Below, piece by piece: positions 47,238 through 56,809 of a stretch of DNA of 64,000 bases. The number at the start of each line of letters is the position of its first letter. The stretch's first letter is position 1. A program made the position numbers and the translations under genes. The DNA is from Vibrio atlanticus (lineage in GTDB: Bacteria; Pseudomonadota; Gammaproteobacteria; Enterobacterales; Vibrionaceae): NCBI RefSeq assembly GCF_024347315.1, contig NZ_AP025460.1:2790001-2854000 (forward strand), written 5' to 3'. The notes beneath the pieces are model-generated. The model was not told the origin of the DNA. It was given only the letters and a program-made list of their open reading frames with translations, and searched no databases.

Positions 47238-49732
47238 CGGTTCAACTGTCGTTTAGTTTTAGTGGTTGCTACATGATTAGCAGGGTCATCCGGCCAAGGA
47301 TGTTTTGGGTAACGGCCTTTCATCTCTTTTTGTACTTCTTTGTACGCGCCAGCCCAAAAGCCGGCTAAATCCTGAGTAATTTGCAGTGGTCGTTGCGCAG
47401 GAGAAAGCAACTCAAGCACCACCTTTTTACGCCCTTGGGCAATCAAGGGTGAATCTTGCTCACCAAAGACTTCCTGCATTCGAACAGAGATCATTGGCTC
47501 AGATTGATATTGGTATCGAATCGACTTCTTACTGCCCGTTGGCATCAGGTAATTAGTCGGTAGCCATTGATCTATTTCTTTATTCAGAGGCCAGCCAAGA
47601 TAAGCCGACAGTGCTTGTTCAATCGATACATTCGACAGCCCTTTGGCTGACTTAATACCATTCAGATAGGGTGATAGCCACTCATCAAGATGCTCAATCA
47701 AACTCGCGTCATCCATTTGAGGCCATTGCTGTTCAGGCAGCCACAACTCAGCACAGCGCACGCGTTCAACCAGCTGTTTAGCAGAAGCCGTCCAATTTAA
47801 ACTTTCAAGTCCGCGTCGAGCGATGTAATTCAGTAACGCTTGGCTTGCCTGATTCGCATCGGGTTCTGGCAAAGCTTTAGTGCTGATAATCAGCTTACCC
47901 AGTAATACTCTTTCTTCAGCAACCAAGCGACCGCGTTTTTCATCCCAATCCGCATAATCTTCGCGTGTAAAAAGACCGGAGAATGAAGCCTCAAGCTGCA
48001 CTATATCAATCGGTGTCGCTAAAAAGATCTGACTTGCTCGCCCTGCCGTACGCATCAAATCAATCACCACGATGTATTCGTTGTTTGCCAGCGGATCATC
48101 ATCACGAACCTCGGCTCCATGGCCATTGGCAAGACGAAATGCACAGCCAGTCGCACTTCTCGATTGGGCAATTCGGTCTGGAAAGGCCAAGCAAAGCACT
48201 AATGGTAGCAATGATTCATCGAGTTGTGACAAATCCAGGTGATGATTGAGTTTGCTAGCGAGACTTTTCGCTCGCTGCATCACCACGCTATTTTTTGAGT
48301 GTTTTCTTTGCTTAAGTCGATGTAGCGAGTGTTGAATATCCGTCACGTTACGTTCAGGTTCTTCGAGTAAAGCGGCGGCGACAATTGCGACATTCAACAA
48401 GGCTTGGCTGTTTTGTTGCGCTTTGATCAGCATACTGGCGTTCCGTGGCTCAATACCTAAGCGCTGGGCTTGCTTTCCGACTGGAGTAAATTGCCCATTA
48501 CTATCTAATAAATCAAGCTCTTGTAACAGTTCTGTCGCTTGCTCAATCGATGCCTGTGGCGGAACATCTAACCAATGAAGCTCATCGGCACTACTTGCTC
48601 CCCATTGCGTCAATTCAGCCACCAGCGAAGAGAGATCAGAATGAAGAATTTCAGGTTCTGGTACAGCAGGTTGCTGCATAAGCTGTGTTTCGCTGTACAA
48701 GCGAACACACAAGCCCTCTTCGATTCGCCCAGCACGACCCGCTCTTTGCTCAGCAGAAGACTGCGAAATTTTCACTTGTTCAAGCTTGGTAATACCGGTT
48801 TTCAAATCAAACTTTGCAACTCGTTCTAACCCCGAATCAACCACTAAACGAATCCCCTCAATCGTCAAAGAGGTTTCCGCAATGTTAGTGGCCAATACCA
48901 CTTTTCGACGCCCTTTCACCGATGGCGCGATCGCTCTCTGCTGCTGTTCAAAATTCAATTGGCCATACAACGGACACACGTCAATATCACTGACAAGTTG
49001 CCCAAGTTGTGATTCCACTTGTTTTATCGCCGAGACACCCGGTAAGAAAGCCAAAAGTGAACCCGATTCTTTCTCCATCAGAGATTGAATCACCTTAGCC
49101 ATTTTAGGTGCTAAATATTCATTCGAGCCTAATGGCTGATAGTAGAAGTCGACAGGGAAAGTTCGGCCTTGCGATTCAACATACTTGGCATCAGGTAACA
49201 AAGATTGCAGAGCGTGTTGATCTAAGGTTGCCGACATCACCACCACTTTTAGATCGTCACGCAGCGCATCTTGGATCTCCAAGCTAAACGCCAATGCAGT
49301 ATCTGCGTGAATGCTGCGTTCATGAAATTCATCAAAGATCACCATATCAACCCCAGTCAATTCAGGGTCGGTTTGGATCATTCTCGTCATGATCCCTTCA
49401 GTCACGATTTCCAAGCGAGTCGCACTACTGGTTTTAGATTCACCACGAACCCTAAAACCTATGCTCTCTCCCACTTTCTCTCCTAGTTGGCTCGCTAAGT
49501 AAGTAGCAATATTCCTTGCAGCCAAACGCCTTGGTTCAAGCATAATGATTTTGCCTTGAACGGCATTAGTCTTAACCAACTGTAAAGGGAAGAATGTTGA
49601 CTTACCGGCACCGGGAGCGGCCTTTAGAATAAGTTGAGTGTGTGTTTGTACGCCAGCGAGCAGATCTGGCATCACAGCTTCTATGGGCAGTTGTGGCAAT
49701 GGGTGAACCTTGTGGTGTAATGTTGGCAACAT
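47234..49732 (-). CDS. hrpB: ATP-dependent RNA helicase HrpB
   Basis: This 832-aa DEAH/RHA-type helicase has Walker A KAAPGAGKST near residue 38 and the motif II variant DEFH in FDEFHERS near 133. Motif III SATLD, motif V TNIAETSLTI and motif VI QRAGRAGR follow near 320. The C-terminal HrpB-specific domain (~500-830) is complete. The cellular role is poorly defined. Its stop overlaps the mrcB start. The gene is divergent from sfsA with only 34 bp between start codons, so their promoters must overlap. Confidence 0.94.
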   Translation of the reverse strand: MLPTLHHKVHPLPQLPIEAVMPDLLAGVQTHTQLILKAAPGAGKSTFFPLQLVKTNAVQGKIIMLEPRRLAARNIATYLASQLGEKVGESIGFRVRGESKTSSATRLEIVTEGIMTRMIQTDPELTGVDMVIFDEFHERSIHADTALAFSLEIQDALRDDLKVVVMSATLDQHALQSLLPDAKYVESQGRTFPVDFYYQPLGSNEYLAPKMAKVIQSLMEKESGSLLAFLPGVSAIKQVESQLGQLVSDIDVCPLYGQLNFEQQQRAIAPSVKGRRKVVLATNIAETSLTIEGIRLVVDSGLERVAKFDLKTGITKLEQVKISQSSAEQRAGRAGRIEEGLCVRLYSETQLMQQPAVPEPEILHSDLSSLVAELTQWGASSADELHWLDVPPQASIEQATELLQELDLLDSNGQFTPVGKQAQRLGIEPRNASMLIKAQQNSQALLNVAIVAAALLEEPERNVTDIQHSLHRLKQRKHSKNSVVMQRAKSLASKLNHHLDLSQLDESLLPLVLCLAFPDRIAQSRSATGCAFRLANGHGAEVRDDDPLANNEYIVVIDLMRTAGRASQIFLATPIDIVQLEASFSGLFTREDYADWDEKRGRLVAEERVLLGKLIISTKALPEPDANQASQALLNYIARRGLESLNWTASAKQLVERVRCAELWLPEQQWPQMDDASLIEHLDEWLSPYLNGIKSAKGLSNVSIEQALSAYLGWPLNKEIDQWLPTNYLMPTGSKKSIRYQYQSEPMISVRMQEVFGEQDSPLIAQGRKKVVLELLSPAQRPLQITQDLAGFWAGAYKEVQKEMKGRYPKHPWPDDPANHVATTKTKRQLNR

Positions 49733-49766
49733 TGTACATAAAAACCTACCTCTCTAAATAAGTAAT

Positions 49767-50525
49767 ATGCACTTCAATCCTCCATTAGAGCCAGCGACTC
49801 TTATTAAACGCTATAAACGCTTTCTCACTGACATCCAACTTCCAGACGGCAGCGAGCGTACTATCCACTGCGCTAACACCGGAGCGATGACAGGATGTGC
49901 GACTCCTGGCAATACGGTGTGGTACTCAACGTCAGACAATGCAAAAAGAAAGTACCCAAACAGCTGGGAGATCTCAGAAACAGACAAAGGTCACCGTATT
50001 TGTGTAAATACTGCGCGGGCAAACCAGCTAGCGGTGGAAGCAATTGAAAATGGGACTATAGTTGAACTCTTAGGTTATAACGCGTTACGAACCGAAGTGA
50101 AATATGGCAGTGAGAATAGTCGCATTGATATTCTGCTTGAAGATAACGAAAAGCCGCCTTGCTATATCGAAGTAAAAAGCGTCACTTTGCTCGACGAAGA
50201 AGTGTCAACTAAGCAACAAATATCAACTAAACAACAAGCGTCGACCGAAGGGCAAGGTTTTTTCCCTGATGCAGTGACAACTAGAGGCCAAAAACATCTG
50301 CGAGAACTCACAGAAATGGTCGAATCTGGAAGTAGAGCCGTACTTTTATTCACTGTTTTACATTCAGGCATTGAAAAAGTGTCTGCGGCACACCATATAG
50401 ACGCCAAATATTCGTTATTACTAAAACAAGCACAAGACGCTGGAGTTGAAGTGCTTTGCTATAAAGCAGAGCTCAGCAGTACTCAAATACAACTAAAACA
50501 AGCCGTTGAATTTATCAATAGCTAA
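49767..50525 (+). CDS. sfsA: SfsA, DNA/RNA nuclease-like sugar fermentation stimulation protein
   Basis: This 252-aa SfsA family protein has an N-terminal OB-like domain and a PD-(D/E)xK nuclease-like C-terminal domain ([22 protein letters not shown] carries the D...ExK residues). It is about 18 residues longer than E. coli SfsA (234 aa). The extra length is a three-unit hexapeptide repeat ([18 protein letters not shown]) directly after the ExK strand. It lies upstream of dksA, as in E. coli. Role remains uncertain; original name refers to maltose fermentation in E. coli. Confidence 0.9.
   Translation: MHFNPPLEPATLIKRYKRFLTDIQLPDGSERTIHCANTGAMTGCATPGNTVWYSTSDNAKRKYPNSWEISETDKGHRICVNTARANQLAVEAIENGTIVELLGYNALRTEVKYGSENSRIDILLEDNEKPPCYIEVKSVTLLDEEVSTKQQISTKQQASTEGQGFFPDAVTTRGQKHLRELTEMVESGSRAVLLFTVLHSGIEKVSAAHHIDAKYSLLLKQAQDAGVEVLCYKAELSSTQIQLKQAVEFINS
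50205..50258 (+). repeat. Three 18-bp in-frame repeats inside sfsA
   Basis: TCAACTAAGCAACAAATA is followed by TCAACTAAACAACAAGCG, with a more diverged third unit. They encode STKQQ-type hexapeptides in a loop. Confidence 0.75.
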
Positions 50526-50660
50526 GCAAAAATGCTGAACTATTCACATTGATTGCAAGTTTTAACAAGAGTATTTGCCACCATTCGTTCTTTCTGCTAT
50601 AGATACCCGCCTTAAAATTAGCTGCTTTGCAGTTGACTAGGTGTAAATAGGAGATGCTGT

Positions 50661-51107
50661 ATGCCAGAATCTAAGAAAAAAGCGCTAGGCATCCTAGCCA
50701 TCGCAGGTGTTGAACCGTACCAAGCAAAGACAGGTGAAGAGTACATGTCACCTGAGCAAACGGAACATTTTACAAAAATTTTATCAGCTTGGCGCAACCA
50801 GCTCAGGGAAGAAGTTGATCGTACTGTGCACCACATGCAGGACGAAGCAGCGAATTTTCCAGATCCTGTTGACCGAGCTTCTCAAGAAGAAGAATTCAGC
50901 CTAGAGTTACGTAACCGTGACCGTGAGCGCCGTCTTATCAAGAAAATTGAGAAGACACTAGATAAGATCGAAGAAGACGATTTCGGCTTCTGCGACTCTT
51001 GCGGTGTCGAGATTGGTATTCGTCGTCTTGAAGCTCGTCCAACTGCTGACCTTTGTATTGACTGTAAAACACTTGCAGAGATCAAAGAGAAACAGATGCA
51101 AGGTTAA
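50661..51107 (+). CDS. dksA: RNA polymerase-binding transcription factor DksA
   Basis: This 148-aa partner of ppGpp inserts a coiled coil into the RNA polymerase secondary channel to adjust rRNA and amino-acid promoters. The coiled coil covers about residues 35-108, with the tip acidic pair in [11 protein letters not shown]. The C4 zinc finger is CDSCG ... CIDCK near 114-138. Length and sequence are close to E. coli DksA (151 aa). It is followed by a terminator and then gluQ, the conserved gamma-proteobacterial order in which gluQ depends partly on readthrough. Confidence 0.96.
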   Translation: MPESKKKALGILAIAGVEPYQAKTGEEYMSPEQTEHFTKILSAWRNQLREEVDRTVHHMQDEAANFPDPVDRASQEEEFSLELRNRDRERRLIKKIEKTLDKIEEDDFGFCDSCGVEIGIRRLEARPTADLCIDCKTLAEIKEKQMQG

Positions 51108-51124
51108 TTCTTGCGGATGTAAAG

Positions 51125-51149
51125 AAAGGGAGCTTTGGCTCCCTTTTTT
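51125..51149 (+). terminator. Terminator of dksA
   Basis: AAAGGGAGC and GCTCCCTTT pair around a 4-nt loop and run into a T-run, 17 nt after the stop. Partial readthrough may feed gluQ, as reported in Shigella. Confidence 0.88.
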
Positions 51150-51254
51150 GTTTGTTCTAAAAAGCGGGTTATATCGTTGTTGATAGCGATAAACTAATCG
51201 CCAAACGTCTTAAGAATCGGCTACTGCGGTACCATCAAGATTAGGTTTTCACTT

Positions 51255-52157
51255 ATGAATTATATCGGACGCTTTGCACCATCACCGTCAGGTCCTCTTC
51301 ATTTTGGCTCACTGGTTGCTGCTCTTGGTAGCTACTTTCAAGCGAAATCTCACCAAGGACAATGGTTAGTTCGTATGGAAGACCTAGATCCACCAAGAGA
51401 AATGGCTGGCGCTGCAGACCTCATTCTTAAGACGCTTGAGGCTTACCATCTGTATTGGGACGGTGAAGTCGTTTATCAAAGCCAGCGTCATGACCTATAT
51501 CAAGCTCAAATTGCTCAATGGGTCACTGACAATCAGGCCTACTACTGTCAATGTACCCGTAAGCAGATAAAGTCCTTGGGTGGGTTTTATAGTGGCCACT
51601 GCCGAGACAAAGGTTTGGTTGATTCAGGCGAACAGGCGGTGCGCTTGTGTATGGACTTTCCCATCGAGTCCTTTGACGATGTTCGTCACGGCACGATTCA
51701 AATTCCCAAAGCATTGGCTGAAGAAGATTTTATTATCAAACGCAGAGATGGGTTGTTTGCCTATAACTTGGCAGTTGTCCTTGATGACATCGAACAAGGG
51801 GTAACAGAAGTCGTTAGAGGTGCAGATCTGATAGAACCAACAGGTCGACAAATCAGTTTGTATAAGACGCTCAAGCAAAAAACCGTGAGCTACTTGCACT
51901 TACCATTGGCAACCGATGGCTTGGGGAATAAACTGTCAAAACAGAATCATGCCACCGCGATAGATCTCGACAACCCAAAACCGACGTTAATCAACGCGAT
52001 GCGATTCTTAGGTTTTAATATCCCGAGTGCTCTTTGCGAGGCGTCAATAGATGAAATTTTATTGTGGGGCTGCCAGCAATGGAACGTCAATCAGTTACCT
52101 GATAGTTTACAAAAAGAGCACAGCAATGAGTTCGAAACTAACGGCAAATCGCAATAA
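51255..52157 (+). CDS. gluQ: Glutamyl-Q tRNA(Asp) synthetase
   Basis: This GlxRS catalytic-core paralogue lacks the anticodon-binding domain. It activates glutamate and attaches it to queuosine-34 of tRNA-Asp. The HIGH-like motif is PSGPLHFGSL near residue 10 and the KMSKS-like motif is KLSKQNHA near 235. The cysteines CQCTRK and HCR near 97-118 match the YadB zinc site. The length, 300 aa, fits. It follows dksA with a terminator between. Confidence 0.93.
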   Translation: MNYIGRFAPSPSGPLHFGSLVAALGSYFQAKSHQGQWLVRMEDLDPPREMAGAADLILKTLEAYHLYWDGEVVYQSQRHDLYQAQIAQWVTDNQAYYCQCTRKQIKSLGGFYSGHCRDKGLVDSGEQAVRLCMDFPIESFDDVRHGTIQIPKALAEEDFIIKRRDGLFAYNLAVVLDDIEQGVTEVVRGADLIEPTGRQISLYKTLKQKTVSYLHLPLATDGLGNKLSKQNHATAIDLDNPKPTLINAMRFLGFNIPSALCEASIDEILLWGCQQWNVNQLPDSLQKEHSNEFETNGKSQ

Positions 52158-52313
52158 CGATACATAAAAATACCCTAACAAATACCTGTGACTAAGCAGA
52201 CGATGTTCTCAAATGGCTCGCGCTAAGCTATTATTAGCCGCAATTAAACTCTGCACTACCACTTTGGACTAAGAGAAAAACAAAGCTGGCGATACCTACT
52301 TTGTTATAAACTA

Positions 52314-53669
52314 ATGAATACAAACGACAATACCCCAAGCGAACAACGCGGATTCCACGAATTAGCTCTGAATATTTATACTCGTCAAGAGCACAATATT
52401 TCACGCAAGCAGATCAGCGACAATGCACTTAAAGTGTTATATCGCCTGAATGGTGCGGGTTTTGACGCATTTCTAGTCGGTGGTGGTGTACGCGACATCT
52501 TATTAGGCTCTCAGCCAAAAGATTTTGATATCGCGACCAACGCAACGCCAGAGCAAATCAAGCACTTATTCAGAAACTGTCGCCTTATCGGTCGACGTTT
52601 TCGCTTGGCACATATCATGTTTGGTCGTGACATCATTGAAGTAGCAACTTTCCGTGGTCACCACCAAGAGCCATCGAAAAACGTTTCTGCGCAATCTGAA
52701 GAAGGTATGTTGCTACGCGATAACGTGTACGGCAATGTTGATGAAGATGCAGAACGTCGTGACTTCACAATCAATGCGATGTACTACAACATTGCAGACT
52801 ATAGCATCCACGATTACGCGGGTGGTGTAGAAGATTTAGAAGATAAGCTGATCCGCCTGATTGGCGATCCAGAAACGCGTTACCGCGAAGACCCAGTACG
52901 CATGCTACGCGCAATGCGCTTCGCCGCTAAACTGGACTTTGATATTGAGGAAGATACAGCCGACCCAATTGAAGAGTTGGCACATCTTCTAAAAGATATC
53001 CCAGCAGCGCGCCTTTACGAAGAGTCTCTAAAATTACTGCAATCAGGTCACGGTTTAGAAACCTACCACTTGATGCGTGAGTACAACCTGTTCCAGCAGA
53101 TGTTCCCTTCCGTAGCGGAACACTTCACAGAAGGCTACGACTCACATACCGAGCAAATGCTTGATTTGGTACTCGACTCGACTGACCTTCGCATCGAAGA
53201 TGGCAAGCGAGTAAACCCCGCGTTTATGTTTGCTGCAATGCTTTGGTACCCAATGAACAAGTTGGCAGATAAGCTTGTCGCTGAACAGGGTATGGCGCAC
53301 TACGATGCGATCATGGAAGCAAGTAACATCATTCTTGATCGACAAGTAAAATCAATTGCGATTCCTCGTCGCCATACCGCAACCATTCGCGAAGTTTGGC
53401 AACTGCAACTACGACTGCCTCGCCGCAACGGTAAACGTGCCGTTCGCCTGATGGAACTCAACAAGTTCCGTGCTGGCTACGATTTCCTAGAAATGCGTGG
53501 CGAAATTGAAGGTGGCGAAACCAAAGAACTAGCAAAATGGTGGGAGCGTTATCAGACAGCAGGACGCAATATGCGTCAAGCGATGGCTAATGACGTAGCA
53601 GCACCATCAAAGTCGGGTCATCGCCGCCGTAAGACTTACAGGAACAAAAAGAGTAAGCAATCAGAATGA
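52314..53669 (+). CDS. pcnB: Poly(A) polymerase I
   Basis: This 451-aa class II nucleotidyltransferase adds poly(A) tails that speed RNA decay. Its head domain carries FLVGGGVRDILLG and DFDIATNATPEQI near 54-80, with the two metal Asp residues. The RNA-binding core RYREDPVRMLRAMRFAAKL near 193 follows. A basic tail (GHRRRKTYRNKKSKQ) resembles the E. coli C-terminus. The assigned ATG at 52314 has only a weak ribosome site, and poorly initiated pcnB starts are known in E. coli. It overlaps folK by 4 nt. Confidence 0.92.
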   Translation: MNTNDNTPSEQRGFHELALNIYTRQEHNISRKQISDNALKVLYRLNGAGFDAFLVGGGVRDILLGSQPKDFDIATNATPEQIKHLFRNCRLIGRRFRLAHIMFGRDIIEVATFRGHHQEPSKNVSAQSEEGMLLRDNVYGNVDEDAERRDFTINAMYYNIADYSIHDYAGGVEDLEDKLIRLIGDPETRYREDPVRMLRAMRFAAKLDFDIEEDTADPIEELAHLLKDIPAARLYEESLKLLQSGHGLETYHLMREYNLFQQMFPSVAEHFTEGYDSHTEQMLDLVLDSTDLRIEDGKRVNPAFMFAAMLWYPMNKLADKLVAEQGMAHYDAIMEASNIILDRQVKSIAIPRRHTATIREVWQLQLRLPRRNGKRAVRLMELNKFRAGYDFLEMRGEIEGGETKELAKWWERYQTAGRNMRQAMANDVAAPSKSGHRRRKTYRNKKSKQSE

Positions 53670-54151
53670 TAACGGCTTACATTGCGGTCGGCAGTAATCT
53701 TGCCGACCCCGTTAGCCAAGCAAACTTGGCTATCGAAACGCTAAAGAATCTTCCGCGAACAACGTTTGTTGCGACCTCACAGCTATATAGTAGCACTCCA
53801 ATGGGGCCGCAAAACCAACCCGACTACATCAACGCGGTAGTAGCAATTAAAACAGAATTAACGCCAATTGAACTGCTTGATTGCACTCAAAAGATCGAGC
53901 AAGAACAAGGGCGCGTCCGTAAAGACGAGCGTTGGGGTCCAAGAACCTTGGATCTCGATATCGTGTTATACGGCAATGAGGTGATCGATTCAGAGCGCTT
54001 AACCGTTCCTCATTACGGAATGAAAGAAAGAGAGTTTGTGCTCTACCCGCTTTCTGAAATCGCACCAAGTTTACAACTCCCTGATGGGACTGAGCTGACA
54101 GAACTACTAAAAATAGTAGATAAGAACGGGCTCAATGTTTGGCAGCAATAG
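53666..54151 (+). CDS. folK: 6-hydroxymethyl-7,8-dihydropterin pyrophosphokinase
   Basis: This 161-aa folate-pathway enzyme transfers pyrophosphate from ATP to hydroxymethyl-dihydropterin, giving the DHPS substrate. The signature RWGPRTLDLDIVLYG near residues 90-104 is intact, as is the N-terminal AVGSNLADP. Its ATG overlaps the pcnB stop (ATGA) and panB begins 22 nt later, so folate and pantothenate genes share an operon, as in E. coli. Confidence 0.95.
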   Translation: MITAYIAVGSNLADPVSQANLAIETLKNLPRTTFVATSQLYSSTPMGPQNQPDYINAVVAIKTELTPIELLDCTQKIEQEQGRVRKDERWGPRTLDLDIVLYGNEVIDSERLTVPHYGMKEREFVLYPLSEIAPSLQLPDGTELTELLKIVDKNGLNVWQQ

Positions 54152-54173
54152 CCAAGCGCATTAAGGAAAATCA

Positions 54174-54968
54174 ATGAAAAAAGTAACCATTAACGACCTA
54201 ATCAAGTGCAAACAAGAAGGCCGTAAATTCGCGACGTCGACAGCTTATGATGCAAGTTTTGCTCAATTATTCGAAAGCCAAGATATGCCAGTTCTACTTG
54301 TCGGTGACTCACTTGGCATGGTTCTACAAGGTCGTAACGATACATTACCAGTAACCGTTGAAGATATTGCTTACCATACTCGCTCAGTGCGTGCTGGGAG
54401 CCCAAACTGTCTTCTTATGGCTGACATGCCATTCATGAGTTATGCCACACCAGAGCAAGCCTGTGAGAACGCAGCAACCTTAATGCGCGCTGGTGCGAAT
54501 ATGGTGAAAATCGAAGGCGGAAGCTGGTTGATTGAAACTGTGAAGATGCTAACAGAACGTGCTGTACCAGTATGTGCACACTTAGGCTTAACGCCTCAAT
54601 CGGTAAACATTTTTGGTGGTTACAAAGTTCAAGGTCGTGACAACGAGCAAGCCGATAAAATGGTTGCTGATGCGCTAGCACTGCAAAATGCAGGAGCTCA
54701 AATCGTTCTTCTTGAATGTGTACCAGCTTCATTAGCAAAAAGAATTACAGAAGCTTGTGACGTACCAGTTATCGGTATCGGCGCAGGTAATGTTACCGAT
54801 GGTCAGATCTTGGTTATGCATGACATGTTCGGTATTTCTGCGAACTACATGCCGAAATTCTCTAAGAATTTCCTAGCTGAAACAGGTGATATGCGTAAAG
54901 CCGTCGCTCTATACAAAGAAGAAGTAGAGAGCGCACGTTTCCCTGATGATGCTCATACAATCGCTTAG
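54174..54968 (+). CDS. panB: 3-methyl-2-oxobutanoate hydroxymethyltransferase
   Basis: This 264-aa TIM-barrel enzyme uses methylene-tetrahydrofolate to make ketopantoate, the first committed step of pantothenate and CoA synthesis. Metal and substrate residues are visible in [11 protein letters not shown] (near 43), [23 protein letters not shown] and the Glu in [10 protein letters not shown]. It is coupled with panC eight nucleotides downstream. Full length. Confidence 0.96.
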   Translation: MKKVTINDLIKCKQEGRKFATSTAYDASFAQLFESQDMPVLLVGDSLGMVLQGRNDTLPVTVEDIAYHTRSVRAGSPNCLLMADMPFMSYATPEQACENAATLMRAGANMVKIEGGSWLIETVKMLTERAVPVCAHLGLTPQSVNIFGGYKVQGRDNEQADKMVADALALQNAGAQIVLLECVPASLAKRITEACDVPVIGIGAGNVTDGQILVMHDMFGISANYMPKFSKNFLAETGDMRKAVALYKEEVESARFPDDAHTIA

Positions 54969-54976
54969 GAGTAACT

Positions 54977-55867
54977 ATGCAAACTTTTGCTGAAATAGCG
55001 GCTCTTCGTGAGCAGATTAAACAGTTTAAGCGTGATGGACGTACGGTTGCTTTTGTCCCAACAATGGGAAACCTACATGAAGGTCACCTAACTCTGGTCA
55101 AGAAAGCTCGTGAACTAGCTGACATTGTTGTTGTAAGCATTTTTGTTAACCCAATGCAGTTTGATCGCGCCGACGACCTAAATAACTACCCTCGTACGTT
55201 AGAAGCCGATTTAAACAAACTAACAGGCGAAGGTGTTGAGTTAGTCTTTACGCCAACACCAGAGGTTATGTACCCAGATGGATTGGACAAACAGACGTTT
55301 GTTGAAGTCCCGGGTATATCTCATATGCTTGAAGGTGCCTCTCGTCCAGGTCACTTCCGCGGTGTATCAACAATTGTCACGAAACTGTTTAATATCGTTC
55401 AGCCAGACTTTGCATGCTTCGGTGAGAAAGATTTCCAACAACTTGCTGTGATTCGCCAGATGACAACTGACTTAGCGCTAGATATTGAGATTGTGGGCGT
55501 AGCGACTGTTCGTGAAATGGATGGTTTAGCAATGAGCTCTCGCAATAGCAACCTAACGATTGACGAACGTCAGCGAGCTCCAGTTCTAGCGCGCACTATG
55601 CGTTGGATCAGCAGTGCTATTCGTGGTGGTCGTGATGATTACGCGTCTGTCATTGAAGATGCAACAGACCAACTGCGCGCAGCAGACCTGCAACCGGATG
55701 AAATATTCATTTGTGATGTGAAAACGTTACAAGCAATCACTTCAGAATCGACTCAAGCAGTGATTCTAATGTCGGCTTTCCTAGGTAAGACTCGTCTTAT
55801 CGACAACCAAGTTTTAGATTTGGTCACGGAAACGAAAGAAGAAGTGAAAGAAGAAACTGCTGAGTAA
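54977..55867 (+). CDS. panC: Pantoate-beta-alanine ligase
   Basis: This 296-aa ATP-dependent ligase joins pantoate to beta-alanine. The HIGH-superfamily motif is [13 protein letters not shown] near residue 29. The pantoate and ATP loops are FVNPMQF and FGEKDFQQL, and the KMSKS-like element is MSSRNSNL. An acidic tail ([12 protein letters not shown]) extends slightly beyond the usual ~283 aa. It is last gene of the pcnB-folK-panB-panC operon, followed by a terminator. Confidence 0.95.
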   Translation: MQTFAEIAALREQIKQFKRDGRTVAFVPTMGNLHEGHLTLVKKARELADIVVVSIFVNPMQFDRADDLNNYPRTLEADLNKLTGEGVELVFTPTPEVMYPDGLDKQTFVEVPGISHMLEGASRPGHFRGVSTIVTKLFNIVQPDFACFGEKDFQQLAVIRQMTTDLALDIEIVGVATVREMDGLAMSSRNSNLTIDERQRAPVLARTMRWISSAIRGGRDDYASVIEDATDQLRAADLQPDEIFICDVKTLQAITSESTQAVILMSAFLGKTRLIDNQVLDLVTETKEEVKEETAE

Positions 55868-55925
55868 TCGCTTTATTCTCTTTACGTAAACCAGGTTCTA
55901 CCGCAAAGCACAGATGAAAAACATA

Positions 55926-55955
55926 AAAAAGGTCGATGTAATATCGACCTTTTTC
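55926..55955 (+). terminator. Terminator of the pcnB-panC operon
   Basis: AAAAGGTCGAT and ATCGACCTTTT arms with a 5-nt loop run into T-rich sequence, 60 nt after panC. Confidence 0.88.
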
Positions 55956-55970
55956 TTTGCCTGCGATTCA

Positions 55971-56034
55971 GGATAATTAATAGCTCCTGGATAATTAATA
56001 GCTCCTGGATAACTAATAGCTCCTGGATAACTAA
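55971..56034. repeat. 18-bp tandem repeat array beside yadH
   Basis: There are 3.5 copies of GGATAATTAATAGCTCCT: the first two are identical and the later ones carry one T-to-C change. The array stops 3 nt short of the yadH stop codon. It sits in the convergent panC-yadH spacer. Confidence 0.9.
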
Positions 56035-56037
56035 AAG

Positions 56038-56808
56038 TTAGCTACGTAAGCCGATCCCCTTTGTAACTAAGTAATGTGCAATGCCATACAGCACGACAAT
56101 AAACACACCTAGTACGCCAAACGACGTCACAATACCCACATCAGACACACCCAAAAAGCCATATCTAAACGCGTTTACCATATACACGATAGGGTTCAAC
56201 TTCGATACACCTTGCCAGAATTCAGGCAATAGACTGATCGAGTAGAACACACCACCCAGATACGTCAGCGGCGTTAAAATGAAGGTTGGGATAATAGAAA
56301 TATCATCAAACGTGCGTGCGAATACAGCGTTGATCAAACCACCCAGAGCAAACACAACCGACGTGAGAAATACCGTCGCAATGATCACGCCCCAGTGGTC
56401 GACTTGAAGGTCAACAAAGAACAGCGATACAAAGGTGACGATAGTACCCACTAACAAGCCACGCACCACGCCGCCCATTACGAAGCCGGCGATAATCACG
56501 TAGTTAGGAACAGGTGCTACAAGCAGCTCTTCAATGTTCTTCTGGAATTTGGCACTAAAGAACGATGAAGCAACGTTGGAATATGAGTTGGTGATCACCG
56601 ACATCATGATCAGACCGGGCACAATGTATTCCATGTAGCTAAAGCCGTTCATTTCACCAATACGCGCACCAATCAGGTTACCGAAGATGATGAAGTAAAG
56701 CGTCATGGTGATCGCTGGCGGCACTAGAGTTTGCACCCAGATACGCGTGAAGCGATTGATCTCTTTGGTCAACAAGCTGCAGAAAGCGGTCCAATATAGG
56801 CTGTACAT
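56038..56808 (-). CDS. yadH: ABC-2 type exporter permease (YadH-like)
   Basis: This inner-membrane ABC-2 permease has six helices and 256 aa, the length of E. coli YadH. The N-terminal amphipathic region ends before the first helix at about 28-48. The ABC-2 signature PLTYLGGVFYSISLLP lies near residues 186-201. I chose ATG 56808 with GAGGGGA upstream; a GTG 18 nt earlier would place that ribosome site inside the gene. It starts 1 nt after the ATPase stop. Substrate unknown. In E. coli too, yadGH neighbours hpt and can, as here. Confidence 0.88.
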   Translation of the reverse strand: MYSLYWTAFCSLLTKEINRFTRIWVQTLVPPAITMTLYFIIFGNLIGARIGEMNGFSYMEYIVPGLIMMSVITNSYSNVASSFFSAKFQKNIEELLVAPVPNYVIIAGFVMGGVVRGLLVGTIVTFVSLFFVDLQVDHWGVIIATVFLTSVVFALGGLINAVFARTFDDISIIPTFILTPLTYLGGVFYSISLLPEFWQGVSKLNPIVYMVNAFRYGFLGVSDVGIVTSFGVLGVFIVVLYGIAHYLVTKGIGLRS

Positions 56809-56809
56809 A

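Noticed and set aside
55971-56034. CRISPR-like array
   Set aside because: The units are contiguous with no spacers, and no cas genes are nearby; it is a simple tandem repeat.
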